Shown in pieces: positions 18,759 to 28,204 of a stretch of 64,000 nt of DNA. This stretch comes from CAYZQH01 sp050300015. Its GTDB lineage: Bacteria; Pseudomonadota; Gammaproteobacteria; Pseudomonadales; Cellvibrionaceae. The stretch is from positions 1-64,000 of the forward strand of contig JBNKWZ010000012.1 in the NCBI GenBank assembly GCA_050300015.1, written 5' to 3'. Made by a program: the position numbers and the translations under genes. Each line of letters starts with the position of its first letter. Position 1 is the stretch's first letter. The notes beneath the pieces are model-generated. The model saw only the letters and a program-made list of their open reading frames with translations, ran no database searches and had not been told where the DNA came from.

Positions 18759-20661
18759 TGTTTACCTCAACCGAAGCCTGTATCGCCTTTTCGTCAGTCG
18801 GCGTCTTCGCCAGCCCAAACCAGGTATCAAACATGGCACGAGCCACGGGGGCAGCTGTACTCGAGCCGTGCTCACCATTTTCAACAATCACTGCCACGGC
18901 CACCTCGGGATGGTCCGCAGGCGCATAGGCGATGAATAATGCATGGTCTCGATTACGAGCGTGTACCTTATCGCGGTCGTATTCTTCATCCTGTGCGATG
19001 CCAATCACCTGTGCCGTACCCGTTTTGCCTGCAACCTTATAGGGCAGATCTTTAGCGATGATTTTTGCAGTGCCATGCACACTGTGTACAACACCCTCCA
19101 TTGCATGGCTGATATAGTCCCAGTGACGGTCCTCCACAATTAAGTGATGCACCAATTCCGGCTCGTTTACGGTTTCATTCACTCGCGCCACAATTTGCGG
19201 CTTCCGATGGTGGCCTCGGCCCGCAAGTGTTGCGGTCATAACCGCCAATTGCAATGGTGTGGTCAACACATCCCCCTGGCCAATGCTCACGTTTAAACTG
19301 TCACCGGGAAACCACGGTAACCCACGGGCCCCACGCTTCCAAGGGCGAGACGGCCACAGGCCGCTGCGCTCGTTGGGGATATCTATCTCGGTTTTGGCGC
19401 CCAAGCCAAATTCCACGCCCACCGGGTGCATGCGGTCAATACCCATACGCACAGCCAGATCATAAAAATAGGTATCGCAGGATTCCACCACCGCCTGCCG
19501 TAAATCCACGCTTTTGCCATGCCCCCATTTCTTCCAATCCCGGTACAAACGGTCGTCGTTTTCCAGCTGGTAATAGCCGGGGTCGTAGATCGTCCATTGC
19601 GGCGTCACGACACCAAAATGCAATCCACCCAATCCCAACATGGGCTTTAAGGTGGAGCCCGGTGGGTACTGCCCCTGAATGGTACGGTTAAACAAAGGAA
19701 GGTCTTTGGATTCGTTCAGTTCTTTATAGTCCTTAAAGCTAATACCCGTTACAAACAAATTGGGGTCAAAGCTTGGCGAGCTGACCGCAGCCAATACGCC
19801 ACCGGTGGCAACTTCAATCATCACAATGGCACCACGCTCCCCTTCCAGGGCCTTGGCACCCGCCTGCTGCAGTTGCACATCCAAGTGCAAATACAAATCT
19901 TGCCCTGGCACGGGATCGGTACGCTCCAGCACACGTAACATACGCCCATGGGCGTTTACTTCCACATGGGCATTGCCCACTTCCCCCAACAACAAAGGCT
20001 CATAAAATTTCTCTAGCCCAATTTTGCCAATGGTGTGGGTTCCGTTGTAACGCCGGTATTCTTCGGGGTCAAAATTGCTCAATTCGCGCTCATTGATTTG
20101 CCCAACATACCCCAGGGTATGTGCAAACAATGACCCATAAGGGTAATGACGCACCAACTGTGCCTCTACCTCTACCCCATCCAGTTGGTATTCATTAACT
20201 GCAATACGAGCGATCTCTTCTTCCGTTAAGCGGTAGCGCAAGGCAACAGACTCATAGGGACGCCGCCGTTGTCGCAAGGCCCGATAAAAGTTTTTGCGGT
20301 CCTTGTCGTCCACGTCTATCAACGCTGCAACAGCATCAATGGTTTGCTCTAGGTCGTGAGTGCGCTCTTTAACAATGGTTAAGGCAAAACTGGCGCGATT
20401 GTCGGCCAGCAAAACGCCATTGCGGTCATAAATCAAACCGCGCGTGGGTGGGATGGGTTGAACTTGGATACGGTTGCTGTCTGATTGCGTGACGTAATCG
20501 TCGTAGTGCACAATTTGCAGCGAGTAAAAGCGTACAATTAATACACCGAACAAAACCAATACAATCAAAAACGACACAGCAGCACGACTCTGAAACAAGC
20601 GCGCTTCACTTTTGTAGTCTTTAAAATGTCGATGTTCGTCAGCAGGCGGCGTTCTGGGCAT
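18745..20661 (-). CDS. mrdA: Penicillin-binding protein 2, class B transpeptidase of the elongasome
   Basis: 638 residues with one N-terminal membrane anchor (about 30-50), a PBP dimerisation/pedestal domain (about 60-240) and a transpeptidase domain (about 265-610). The active-site signatures are present in order: S-T-L-K after P-P-G, the S-C-D form of the SxN motif, and K-T-G-T-A-Q. PBP2 crosslinks the strands made by RodA during rod elongation and is the target of mecillinam in enterobacteria. It heads the mrdA-rodA-mltB-rlpA series and is separated by 83 bases from rlmH upstream. Confidence 0.95.
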   Translation of the reverse strand: MPRTPPADEHRHFKDYKSEARLFQSRAAVSFLIVLVLFGVLIVRFYSLQIVHYDDYVTQSDSNRIQVQPIPPTRGLIYDRNGVLLADNRASFALTIVKERTHDLEQTIDAVAALIDVDDKDRKNFYRALRQRRRPYESVALRYRLTEEEIARIAVNEYQLDGVEVEAQLVRHYPYGSLFAHTLGYVGQINERELSNFDPEEYRRYNGTHTIGKIGLEKFYEPLLLGEVGNAHVEVNAHGRMLRVLERTDPVPGQDLYLHLDVQLQQAGAKALEGERGAIVMIEVATGGVLAAVSSPSFDPNLFVTGISFKDYKELNESKDLPLFNRTIQGQYPPGSTLKPMLGLGGLHFGVVTPQWTIYDPGYYQLENDDRLYRDWKKWGHGKSVDLRQAVVESCDTYFYDLAVRMGIDRMHPVGVEFGLGAKTEIDIPNERSGLWPSRPWKRGARGLPWFPGDSLNVSIGQGDVLTTPLQLAVMTATLAGRGHHRKPQIVARVNETVNEPELVHHLIVEDRHWDYISHAMEGVVHSVHGTAKIIAKDLPYKVAGKTGTAQVIGIAQDEEYDRDKVHARNRDHALFIAYAPADHPEVAVAVIVENGEHGSSTAAPVARAMFDTWFGLAKTPTDEKAIQASVEVNNEPE

Positions 20662-20744
20662 AGGCTGTTATTGTATGAGGTGACGCCTTCATTTAAACGT
20701 GAACTGTACCCCTATTGTAGCGGCAACAGCCCTATTTATTCAGA

Positions 20745-21212
20745 CTATTTGTGGTAAGGATGGTTTTGTAAAATGGTCCAGGCGCGATACAACTGCTCGA
20801 TAAATACAATTCTGACCAATGGGTGCGGCAACGTCAGGTTCGACATGGACCATTTGGCATCCGCGTGACGCAGGCAATCTTCGTCAAACCCATCCGGCCC
20901 ACCAATCACAAACGCCACATCCTGCCCCACCATTTGCCATTGCGCGAGGTTCTCTGCCAAGGTCTCTGTACTCCAGGGTTTACCTTTAACATCCAAAAAT
21001 ACCTTAATCGTGGGCTTGGGCATGGCATTGAGTATCGCCTGCCCTTCTAAGGCTTTGACTTTGCGCAGGTCACTGTTTTTAGTGCGGTGGGCAAGTGGCA
21101 GCTCCACTAACTGGGGTGTTAGCTCTTTGGGCAAACGCTTGTTAAATTCTTCATAACCCGCTTGCACCCAAGCGGGCATTTTGCCCCCCACGGCAATCAG
21201 CTGTAACTTCAT
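20745..21212 (-). CDS. rlmH: 23S rRNA (pseudouridine-1915-N3) methyltransferase RlmH
   Basis: 155 residues, the usual length of this SPOUT-class enzyme, which methylates pseudouridine 1915 in helix 69 of 23S rRNA in assembled 70S ribosomes. The AdoMet-binding trefoil-knot signature F-V-I-G-G-P-D-G-F and the C-terminal L-Y-R-A-W-T-I-L-Q-N-H-P-Y-H are both intact. The start overlaps the 3' end of rsfS by 4 bases, which fits the common rsfS-rlmH pairing of two ribosome factors. Confidence 0.96.
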   Translation of the reverse strand: MKLQLIAVGGKMPAWVQAGYEEFNKRLPKELTPQLVELPLAHRTKNSDLRKVKALEGQAILNAMPKPTIKVFLDVKGKPWSTETLAENLAQWQMVGQDVAFVIGGPDGFDEDCLRHADAKWSMSNLTLPHPLVRIVFIEQLYRAWTILQNHPYHK

Positions 21213-21565
21213 TCTGCAGGCGGGGCAGAGGCATCACGGTTTGAAGGCACTTTCGACCACAGTTTTTCCAGCTCGTAGAAGTCTCGGGCTTGCTCTTGCA
21301 TCACATGAACCACCGTATCGCCATAGTCCACCAATACCCATTCACCCTCTTCCAGTCCCTCGACACCCATGGGGCGATACCCCTTGGGTTTGAGCTCTTC
21401 CACCACATTATTGGCCAGCGACTTCACATGCCGCGAGGAGGTGCCATTGACGATAATCAAGTGGTCCATCACATCTGACAACTCGGTGACGTCCAGTTGG
21501 ACAATTTTTTGGCCCTTTAAATTCTCTAGGGCTTCTACAATGTGCTGGTTTAAATCATTACTCAT
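21209..21565 (-). CDS. rsfS: Ribosomal silencing factor RsfS
   Basis: About 118 residues from the ATG at 21565; a TTG two codons upstream is an alternative. RsfS binds uL14 of the large subunit and blocks subunit joining in stationary phase or starvation. Family signatures visible include L-K-G-Q-K-I-V-Q-L-D-V, the D-H-L-I-I-V-N-G-T-S-S-R-H segment, and W-V-L-V-D-Y-G-D-T-V-V-H-V-M near the C-terminus. It sits between nadD and rlmH with 4 bases of overlap downstream, the classic gammaproteobacterial order. Confidence 0.95.
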   Translation of the reverse strand: MSNDLNQHIVEALENLKGQKIVQLDVTELSDVMDHLIIVNGTSSRHVKSLANNVVEELKPKGYRPMGVEGLEEGEWVLVDYGDTVVHVMQEQARDFYELEKLWSKVPSNRDASAPPAE

Positions 21566-21574
21566 ATTCAATCA

Positions 21575-22213
21575 CTATGCTCGGTATAACTTCTCTGAGT
21601 GTATGTATTGCCTAACCGGTTCACAAACCAAGTAAGCAGGTGTTTGCCCCTTTTGCACAGCGGTACGAATATCCGTAGAGGCCACGGAAACCGGAGGCAT
21701 GCTAACAAATGCCACCGCACCTGAGGCTCCAAGCGCGCAGGCTGCCACTGGTTGCCCCACCACTGCAGAGACCCCTGGGGCAAACCCATCGGCAGCCCCT
21801 GGGCGGTTCACTACCACCAGGTTGGCAAACTCCAACAAACGTTGCCACTGGTGCCAGGTGTGTAAATTGGCCCAACTGTCTTGTCCAATCACCCAAGCTA
21901 AGCGATCACTGGGGTATTGCGCCCTTAAAGCGGCCAAGGTATCCACAGTATAAGACGGGCCGGTGCGTTCCAGCTCAAGCGTGGCGATCTCAAATTGGCC
22001 CACACTCAATGTATTTAACTCCCCAACGGCCAATTTCAACATTGCCAGGCGATGCGCATCGCTAATCACAGGTGCGGTTTTATGAGGGGGTTGCCTTAAT
22101 GGCACAAAGGTAACGCCGTGGGCGCTGCACTGCTCACAAGCAGCAAGCGCCATGCGTAAGTGGCCAATGTGGATAGGGTTAAAGGTGCCGCCCAAAAACA
22201 GCCGCGTGGTCAT
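21575..22213 (-). CDS. nadD: Nicotinate-nucleotide adenylyltransferase NadD
   Basis: 212 residues. It adenylates nicotinic acid mononucleotide to deamido-NAD in NAD synthesis. The nucleotidyltransferase motif G-G-T-F-N-P-I-H-I-G-H is at the N-terminus, and the second motif S-S/T-x-x-R appears as A-S-T-D-I-R near residue 180. The chosen ATG overlaps the stop codon of proA by one base (TGATG), implying translational coupling; a GTG one codon earlier is less likely. Downstream is rsfS. Confidence 0.95.
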   Translation of the reverse strand: MTTRLFLGGTFNPIHIGHLRMALAACEQCSAHGVTFVPLRQPPHKTAPVISDAHRLAMLKLAVGELNTLSVGQFEIATLELERTGPSYTVDTLAALRAQYPSDRLAWVIGQDSWANLHTWHQWQRLLEFANLVVVNRPGAADGFAPGVSAVVGQPVAACALGASGAVAFVSMPPVSVASTDIRTAVQKGQTPAYLVCEPVRQYIHSEKLYRA

Positions 22214-23466
22214 CACTCGCGAATTTGCCCATCACCCAAAACGACCCATTTTTGCGATGTGAGGCCTTCCATTCCCACCGGCCCACGTGCGTGGATTTTA
22301 TCCGTAGAAATCCCAATTTCAGCACCAAGACCGTATTCAAACCCATCCGCAAAGCGGGTGGAAACATTAACCATGACGGAGCTGGAATCCACCTCCGTCA
22401 AAAATTGCCGGGCCAAGGTGTAGTTGTCAGTAACAATGGCATCGGTATGGTGCGACCCGTAGTGGTTAATATGGGCAGTGGCCTCATCAAAGCTTTCGAC
22501 TACTTTAATGGCCAATATGGGTGCCAAATACTCTGCAGCCCAATCTTCTTCTGTGGCGGCTTTGGCAGTAATAATGGCCTGGGTTTGCGCACACCCGCGC
22601 AACTCTACGCCTTTTTCGGCATAGGCCTCAGCCAGTTTGGGCAACAACTCGGCGGCCACCGCCGTATGCACCAGCAACGTCTCCATCGCGTTGCACACGC
22701 CATATCGGTGAGTTTTAGCATTGATGGCAATTTTAAGGGCTTTTTCAAGGTCCGCCTGCGCATCCACATAAACATGGCATACGCCATCTAAGTGTTTAAT
22801 CACGGGAACACGCGCTTCATTGGCAATGCGCTCTATCAACCCTCTCCCGCCCCGTGGAACAATCACATCCACATAGTCCGGCATGGTAATCAGCTCGCCT
22901 ACCGCCGCACGGTCTGTGGTTTCGACTACCTGCACCGCCGCCGGAGGTAAACCCACTTGCTTTAGCCCCGCAGCAATACACTGGGCGATGGCGCGGTTGG
23001 ATAAAATCGCCTCACTGCCACCGCGCAATATGGCGGCGTTGCCGGATTTTAAACAAAGGCTCGCAGCATCAACGGTCACGTTCGGACGCGACTCGTAAAT
23101 AATGCCAATCACCCCTAAAGGCACCCGCATTTTACCCAGTTGAATGCCACTGGGGCGGTAGGCCATATCGGTAATGGCACCGCAAGGGTCCGGCAAAGCC
23201 ACCACTTGGTGTAGCCCCTCTATCATGCCATCCACCCGAGCAGGCGTAAGCTCCAACCGGTCTAACAAAGCCGCGTCTAAACCACTGTTTTGCCCGTTAG
23301 CCATATCGGTAGCATTGGCGTCTGCCAGGCTGCCACGAGAGGCCTCAATTTGCTCAGCAATGGCCAATAAGGCCTGATTTTTTACTTCAGAATGCGCACG
23401 CGCCATGGCACGCGAAGCTTCTCGCGCCGCCTGCCCAACCTCGCTCATATATGCTTTAACGTTCAT
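22213..23466 (-). CDS. proA: Glutamate-5-semialdehyde dehydrogenase ProA
   Basis: 417 residues. It reduces gamma-glutamyl phosphate to glutamate semialdehyde in proline synthesis, using NADPH. The aldehyde-dehydrogenase fold is complete: a nucleotide-binding region around I-Y-E-S-R-P-N-V-T-V, the catalytic cysteine in the segment K-T-H-R-Y-G-V-C-N-A-M-E-T, and a C-terminal G-P-V-G-M-E-G-L. It is the first gene of the minus-strand run proA-nadD-rsfS-rlmH. proB is not in the window. Confidence 0.95.
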   Translation of the reverse strand: MNVKAYMSEVGQAAREASRAMARAHSEVKNQALLAIAEQIEASRGSLADANATDMANGQNSGLDAALLDRLELTPARVDGMIEGLHQVVALPDPCGAITDMAYRPSGIQLGKMRVPLGVIGIIYESRPNVTVDAASLCLKSGNAAILRGGSEAILSNRAIAQCIAAGLKQVGLPPAAVQVVETTDRAAVGELITMPDYVDVIVPRGGRGLIERIANEARVPVIKHLDGVCHVYVDAQADLEKALKIAINAKTHRYGVCNAMETLLVHTAVAAELLPKLAEAYAEKGVELRGCAQTQAIITAKAATEEDWAAEYLAPILAIKVVESFDEATAHINHYGSHHTDAIVTDNYTLARQFLTEVDSSSVMVNVSTRFADGFEYGLGAEIGISTDKIHARGPVGMEGLTSQKWVVLGDGQIRE

Positions 23467-23791
23467 ATCCGTGCCAAAAACTCAAAAACAGCTGCCCAGT
23501 ATACCAATTATCGCCCAATAGTCCGACCACCGCGACCAAAGGGTTGACCGAGTCGTGTGTGGGTTCATGCGACGGGTATCAAAGTAATCTATATGGAACA
23601 GTAAGGGATGGCCAACTGGGGCGAAGGCTCGCATACGGCAAACCTCGTGACAACACAAGACCAACCCACACTGGACATACCCAACCTGAAGAAATAAGTC
23701 GTGACGACAGAAGTGTTTCAAATCCAGGCAGTACCGCATATGGTCGGCAAATTCAGCTACAATTAGGCTAACTTATTAGGTTTGGTCAATT
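23467..23791. other. Divergent intergenic region between proA and the UDP-sugar dehydrogenase gene
   Basis: 325 bases that must hold the leftward proA promoter and the rightward promoter of the glycan genes. GTGTGGGTT (23557-23565) and AACCCACAC (23663-23671) form a 9-bp inverted repeat with a 97-base gap, which may be chance. TACAAT at about 23757 could be a -10 element for the rightward gene, but no good -35 element accompanies it. It marks the left border of the AT-rich glycan block. Confidence 0.4.
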
Positions 23792-25063
23792 ATGCATTCC
23801 CGAAAAATTGCGGTCATTGGGCTTGGCTATGTAGGCCTGCCAGTCGCTGTTGCATTTGGCAAGCAAAGCGCGGTAGTCGGCTTTGATATTAACGCTGAAC
23901 GTATTCAGAACTTGAACAATGGTTATGATGAAACCAACGAATACTCCCCCGAGGACCTAAAAGACACAGACATTCAATATACAACAGATATCGAGCAGCT
24001 AAAAAAAGCTGATTTTTTTATCATCACCGTCCCCACACCCATTACCAAAGCCAAACAGCCAGATCTGCGCCCGCTAATCAAAGCCTCAGAGACCATCGCC
24101 TCTGCCCTGAAAAAAGGCGATGTGGTGGTGTACGAATCCACGGTGTACCCCGGCACCACTGAAGAAAAATGCATACCGGTATTGGAAAAACTCACTGGCC
24201 TAAAAGCCGGCACAGATTTTGGCGTGGGTTACTCACCCGAAAGAATCAACCCAGGCGATAAAGAACACACCTTCACCAATATACTCAAGATTGTTTCCGG
24301 CTTAACCCCTCACGATTTAGACACCATTGCCGACACCTACCTATCCGTTGTAACCGCTGGGGTTCACAAATCACCGTCGATCAAAGTCGCAGAAGCCGCA
24401 AAGGTTATCGAAAACACTCAACGTGACTTGAATATTGCACTGATGAACGAGCTCACGATTATTTTTGATCGAATGGGCATCAGTGTGTACGACGTTCTGG
24501 ATGCGGCCGGTACCAAATGGAACTTCTTACCCTTTAAGCCTGGTTTAGTGGGCGGGCACTGTATAGGGGTAGACCCCTACTACCTCACCCACAAAGCACA
24601 AAAAGTGGGCTACAACCCGGAAGTCATCCTGGCAGGGCGCCGCATTAATGACAACATGAGCATTTTTATCGCCCAAAAAATCATTAAAACGATGATACTG
24701 GAAGGACTTCAAGTGAAAGGTGCGAAGGTAGGCGTATACGGTATTACGTTTAAGGAGAATTGCCCGGATACACGTAATTCTAAAGTTTTTGACATGATTG
24801 AAGAATTGGAAAGTTATGGCATAGAAATTGTGGCGTTTGATCCAGTGGCAAAGCAAAACAAGCATGTTAAATTCCCCCTGAAAACCCTCAACAAAAGAAC
24901 AATGAATGAGCTAGTGGCGTTAATAGTAGCGGTACCCCACAACGAGCTTAAAGAACTAGAGCTGGAATTATTGGCAAGCGGCCAAAATGAATTACACGTG
25001 TTTGATATTAAGAATGTGATCTCCGAGGTTTCACACCAGCACACCAAAGTCCATAAATTTTAA
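23792..25063 (+). CDS. UDP-N-acetylhexosamine 6-dehydrogenase, TviB/WbpO type
   Basis: 423 residues. Enzymes of this kind oxidise UDP-GlcNAc or UDP-GalNAc at C6, with two NAD turnovers, to the uronic acid. The N-terminal NAD motif is I-A-V-I-G-L-G-Y-V-G-L-P. The catalytic cysteine lies in V-G-G-H-C-I-G-V-D-P-Y-Y. The stretches E-S-T-V-Y-P-G and A-A-G-T-K-W-N-F-L-P match the TviB (Vi antigen) and WbpO branch rather than the WbpA branch. Substrate choice between the two UDP-sugars cannot be settled by eye. It stands 16 bases before the acyltransferase gene. Because genes for the later steps toward UDP-diacetamido-mannuronic acid lie at 30-34 kb, it probably supplies UDP-GlcNAcA to them. Confidence 0.9.
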   Translation: MHSRKIAVIGLGYVGLPVAVAFGKQSAVVGFDINAERIQNLNNGYDETNEYSPEDLKDTDIQYTTDIEQLKKADFFIITVPTPITKAKQPDLRPLIKASETIASALKKGDVVVYESTVYPGTTEEKCIPVLEKLTGLKAGTDFGVGYSPERINPGDKEHTFTNILKIVSGLTPHDLDTIADTYLSVVTAGVHKSPSIKVAEAAKVIENTQRDLNIALMNELTIIFDRMGISVYDVLDAAGTKWNFLPFKPGLVGGHCIGVDPYYLTHKAQKVGYNPEVILAGRRINDNMSIFIAQKIIKTMILEGLQVKGAKVGVYGITFKENCPDTRNSKVFDMIEELESYGIEIVAFDPVAKQNKHVKFPLKTLNKRTMNELVALIVAVPHNELKELELELLASGQNELHVFDIKNVISEVSHQHTKVHKF

Positions 25064-25078
25064 CAAGAAGATTTTCGA

Positions 25079-27118
25079 TTGAGAGAACCTAGAGCCACTA
25101 GCAACGACTTCAAACTTTCTTATCGCGCAGATATCGAAGGCCTTAGGGCCGTTGCCGTATTGCTCGTCATAGGTGCGCATGCTGGAATTCCTTATTTACA
25201 AGGTGGTTTTGTTGGAGTAGACGTATTCTTCGTAATTTCTGGCTACTTAATCACCGGAATTTTGCACTCCGAGTATCAAGTTAATCGCAATATTGACTTC
25301 CTCCGTTTTTACGCAAAAAGATTCAAACGGCTGTTACCTGCGCTTTTATTTACAATCATCGGTACAGCTATTATCGCATACACCCTACTTCCAATGACAA
25401 GTCAGTCTACCCAAGCCGCAGCTGCGGCAGCCTCGATATTATGGATTAGTAATTTCTACTTTACCTTTCGCGAAATCAGTTATTTCGGAGACTCTGGAAT
25501 AGAAAACTTGTATCTTCACACATGGTCCCTTGGTGTAGAAGAGCAATTTTACTTAATATGGCCCCTTATAATTCTATTAATTTCTTCTTCATGTTTTTTG
25601 TGTTCAATTAAAAGCAATCTAAAACTACTCTTTGGCGTTGCATCGTTAGTGGTAGTGTCCTATCTAGCTTGCTTGTGGCTGTCTTATAAATATCCGATCT
25701 CAGCATACTATCTTATGCCGCCTCGCATATGGCAGTTTGGCGTCGGAGCCCTTGGTTTTTTTATAAACCAAAACTACAATCTCGATATAAGAAAGCCTCT
25801 TGTACCGCTATTGGGATGGATAGGAATTACTCTAATTCTAATCAGTGCGATTTTTATAACAGAGAAAACTATTTACCCCGGAACCGCCGCCTTAATGCCA
25901 ACATTCGGTACCCTTTTATTACTTGTTGTGAGAGCTATCGAAATTCAGGGGAATGGCATCACCACCTATACGACCGGTTGCCTCTTATCTACCAAACCCT
26001 TTGTTTACATAGGAAAAATTTCGTACTCGTGGTACCTCTGGCATTGGCCTGCTCTAGCAATTGGACACATCGTATTTAACAATTCAAATCTATCGTCAAA
26101 TTTATTATCAGTACTATGCTCTATCTGTATTGCTCACCTATCATTTCGTTTCATTGAAAGACCGACTAGAAACCTATCATTGAGGACTAAAAATAGAAGA
26201 AATTGGATAATAGCTATATCGATTTTTACAATGATTCTGGTCAATTCTCAATTTGTGAGCTGGCAAAATAAAGTGATTTTAGAAAATGCCATGACAAATG
26301 TTGATCCAATTTATTATTCCAAGTTTGATACGCCTGCGATTTACTCTTTGGGCTGCGACGACTGGTATCATAGCGCCGACTTAAAACCGTGTATCTTTGG
26401 CAACACTGATGCAGATAAGACTATATTAATCGCTGGGGATAGCATAGGACTCCAATGGTTTCCAGCAATTGCTGAAATCTATTCTGAAGAAAGCTGGAAA
26501 ATCATTGCGATCACTAAATCGAGTTGTCCCTTAGTAAATACTCCGTTCTTTTATAGCAGGATTAAGCGGGAATTCCGTGAGTGCACTGAGTGGCGACAGG
26601 AGTTGGTTCAATACATAAACGAAACAAAGCCAAGCGTATTGGTACTGGGATCTTCGAGTCGATACGAGTTTAGCGACCAACAGTGGCTCCAGGGTACAAA
26701 TCAATTTTTCTCTCAAATATCATCTTCGAGTGAGCATATTTACGTACTTAGGCCCACCCCTGCTTTAGAAGTAGATATTAATGCTTGCCATGAAGAACTC
26801 CGCACAAACAATCCAGATAGCATTTCGCATTGCGTCCAACCATACGAAAATATTAACTCTACCGCCTGGGAAGTCATTCTCGACATAACTTCAAACTATG
26901 GCAATGTCCACACTGTCGACATGAATTCATTTGTTTGTCCTTCTCAAACTTGTTCACTTTATTCGAATAACCTAATCGCGTATAGAGACCGATCTCATTT
27001 AACCAGCACCTATGTAAAATCCCTGAGCCCCCAATTGAAACATCAGTTGTTTGCCGATCTCCCTGTGGAGCCTTCAAAACAAAGGGATCACGATAAACAT
27101 TTTCCCAGCCTCAACTGA
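25079..27118 (+). CDS. Membrane O-acyltransferase (acyltransferase 3) with C-terminal SGNH domain
   Basis: 679 residues from a TTG start at 25079; no ATG lies before the conserved Y-R-A-D-I-E-G-L-R-A motif that usually begins about 15 residues in. The N-terminal half (about 15-375) has roughly ten membrane helices and the acyltransferase-3 signatures G-F-V-G-V-D-V-F-F-V-I-S-G-Y and S-Y-S-W-Y-L-W-H-W-P. The C-terminal half is an SGNH domain with G-D-S near residue 458 and D-x-x-H in Y-R-D-R-S-H-L-T near the end. OafA-like fusions of this kind O-acetylate lipopolysaccharide O-antigen or other surface glycans: the membrane half passes the acetyl group and the SGNH half transfers it. It is cotranscribed with the dehydrogenase. 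Confidence 0.92.
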   Translation: MREPRATSNDFKLSYRADIEGLRAVAVLLVIGAHAGIPYLQGGFVGVDVFFVISGYLITGILHSEYQVNRNIDFLRFYAKRFKRLLPALLFTIIGTAIIAYTLLPMTSQSTQAAAAAASILWISNFYFTFREISYFGDSGIENLYLHTWSLGVEEQFYLIWPLIILLISSSCFLCSIKSNLKLLFGVASLVVVSYLACLWLSYKYPISAYYLMPPRIWQFGVGALGFFINQNYNLDIRKPLVPLLGWIGITLILISAIFITEKTIYPGTAALMPTFGTLLLLVVRAIEIQGNGITTYTTGCLLSTKPFVYIGKISYSWYLWHWPALAIGHIVFNNSNLSSNLLSVLCSICIAHLSFRFIERPTRNLSLRTKNRRNWIIAISIFTMILVNSQFVSWQNKVILENAMTNVDPIYYSKFDTPAIYSLGCDDWYHSADLKPCIFGNTDADKTILIAGDSIGLQWFPAIAEIYSEESWKIIAITKSSCPLVNTPFFYSRIKREFRECTEWRQELVQYINETKPSVLVLGSSSRYEFSDQQWLQGTNQFFSQISSSSEHIYVLRPTPALEVDINACHEELRTNNPDSISHCVQPYENINSTAWEVILDITSNYGNVHTVDMNSFVCPSQTCSLYSNNLIAYRDRSHLTSTYVKSLSPQLKHQLFADLPVEPSKQRDHDKHFPSLN

Positions 27119-27180
27119 CGTATTTAGAATTATGGGGCAAAGATGTATTATATATTTTTAAGCGATTTACTTAACTACTC

Positions 27181-27606
27181 ATGAACCAAAATAAAGAAGC
27201 GGCACAATGCCTAACTGCAATATTTGATCTAAAATCTTCAGCAGTAATAGAGGCCATTAAGAAAATATCCGCAAGTGGTATGAACGACCTTGCGTGCTCC
27301 CTAATTAGAATTTCGGCGTCGCGCCCAGGACATCCACCTTTTTTCTATCAGAGCCTGTTCAATGTATGGGATAAGCTATCGAGGCCTAAATTAAAGCCAA
27401 TTGCCAGATATCAAAAAACATTGTTGCTCACTGACATCACAGCGAACCCCATAAGGTTACCAATGCAACCTATGGCTGCAGCCATAGGCGTCCATCTTGA
27501 TTGCGATCTTCAAGATTTTTACTCGGTCGAACAGACCATCTTAAACCTAACTAGGCAAGACCTAACCAGCTCGGCCTTAGATTTAAAATCAATTCTACTT
27601 AAATAA
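27181..27606 (+). CDS. Hypothetical protein, 141 residues
   Basis: I do not recognise this protein. It is soluble, leucine- and isoleucine-rich and probably helical, with no signal peptide, membrane segment or metal motif. The ATG follows an AT-rich leader without a strong ribosome-binding site. Its position between an acyltransferase gene (62 bases upstream) and a methyltransferase gene (31 bases downstream), on the same strand and with the same low GC, supports a real gene in the surface-glycan block. A perfect 20-bp palindrome lies within the coding sequence at 27469-27488. Confidence 0.6.
   Translation: MNQNKEAAQCLTAIFDLKSSAVIEAIKKISASGMNDLACSLIRISASRPGHPPFFYQSLFNVWDKLSRPKLKPIARYQKTLLLTDITANPIRLPMQPMAAAIGVHLDCDLQDFYSVEQTILNLTRQDLTSSALDLKSILLK
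27469..27488. repeat. Perfect 20-bp palindrome inside a hypothetical gene
   Basis: cctatggctg is followed directly by its reverse complement cagccatagg with no spacer. It encodes M-A-A-A-I within the 141-residue protein. It could be a dimeric regulator site or coincidence of Met-Ala-rich coding. Confidence 0.5.
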
Positions 27607-27637
27607 TAAGAGAAGCCTCAAAAAAAGAAGTGAAAAC

Positions 27638-28204
27638 ATGCTAACAGTCAACGAGAACTACCGCCTAAAAAAAATGGCTGAAAAAGTCAAGGATGCTCAC
27701 TCGGTCTTAGATATTGGATTTTCAGACAAACCAAATCCATATTTGGCAAATGAATCCGTAATCGGAATAGACATCCAACACACAAACAAGCCTGAAAATT
27801 ATTCGAGAATTTTTTTTGGTCTAATTGAAGATTACGTGAAACAGTCAGATAACAAAGTAGATGCTATTCTTGCCGGAGAAATTATTGAGCACCTGGAGAA
27901 TCCACTGCACTTCCTTGGAGCTTGCCACTCTGCGCTAAAACACGGAGGATCGCTTGTCATATCTACTCCAAACCCAAACTCATTTATTGAGAGAGTGCTG
28001 ACACTAACGCTTTCAAGAAAGTTTTTTTATACAGAAGATCATCTATATATATTTCCGCAAAGGTGGCTTATACGCTTGGTAGAATACTCGGGGTTCACAA
28101 ATGTATCTCTAATATCAGGAGGGTTTCCACTGCCATTTTTTGGAACAATTCCATTCCCTAGACCATGGTGCCATCAGACTATTTTGGTGGCTCAAAAAAA
28201 ATGA
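27638..28204 (+). CDS. Class I SAM-dependent methyltransferase
   Basis: 188 residues. The AdoMet-binding fold is recognisable: motif I is degenerate (V-L-D-I-G-F-S-D, where a D-x-G-x-G is more usual), an acidic strand-2 residue lies in V-I-G-I-D-I-Q, and A-I-L-A-G-E-I-I-E-H-L precedes the L-K-H-G-G-S-L-V-I-S-T-P-N motif typical of Methyltransf_23/11 members. These often methylate sugars or glycosyl carriers in polysaccharide clusters, which suits the neighbours, but the substrate is unknown. The protein is short for the family. Its TGA overlaps the ATG of the next gene, implying coupled translation. Confidence 0.82.
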   Translation: MLTVNENYRLKKMAEKVKDAHSVLDIGFSDKPNPYLANESVIGIDIQHTNKPENYSRIFFGLIEDYVKQSDNKVDAILAGEIIEHLENPLHFLGACHSALKHGGSLVISTPNPNSFIERVLTLTLSRKFFYTEDHLYIFPQRWLIRLVEYSGFTNVSLISGGFPLPFFGTIPFPRPWCHQTILVAQKK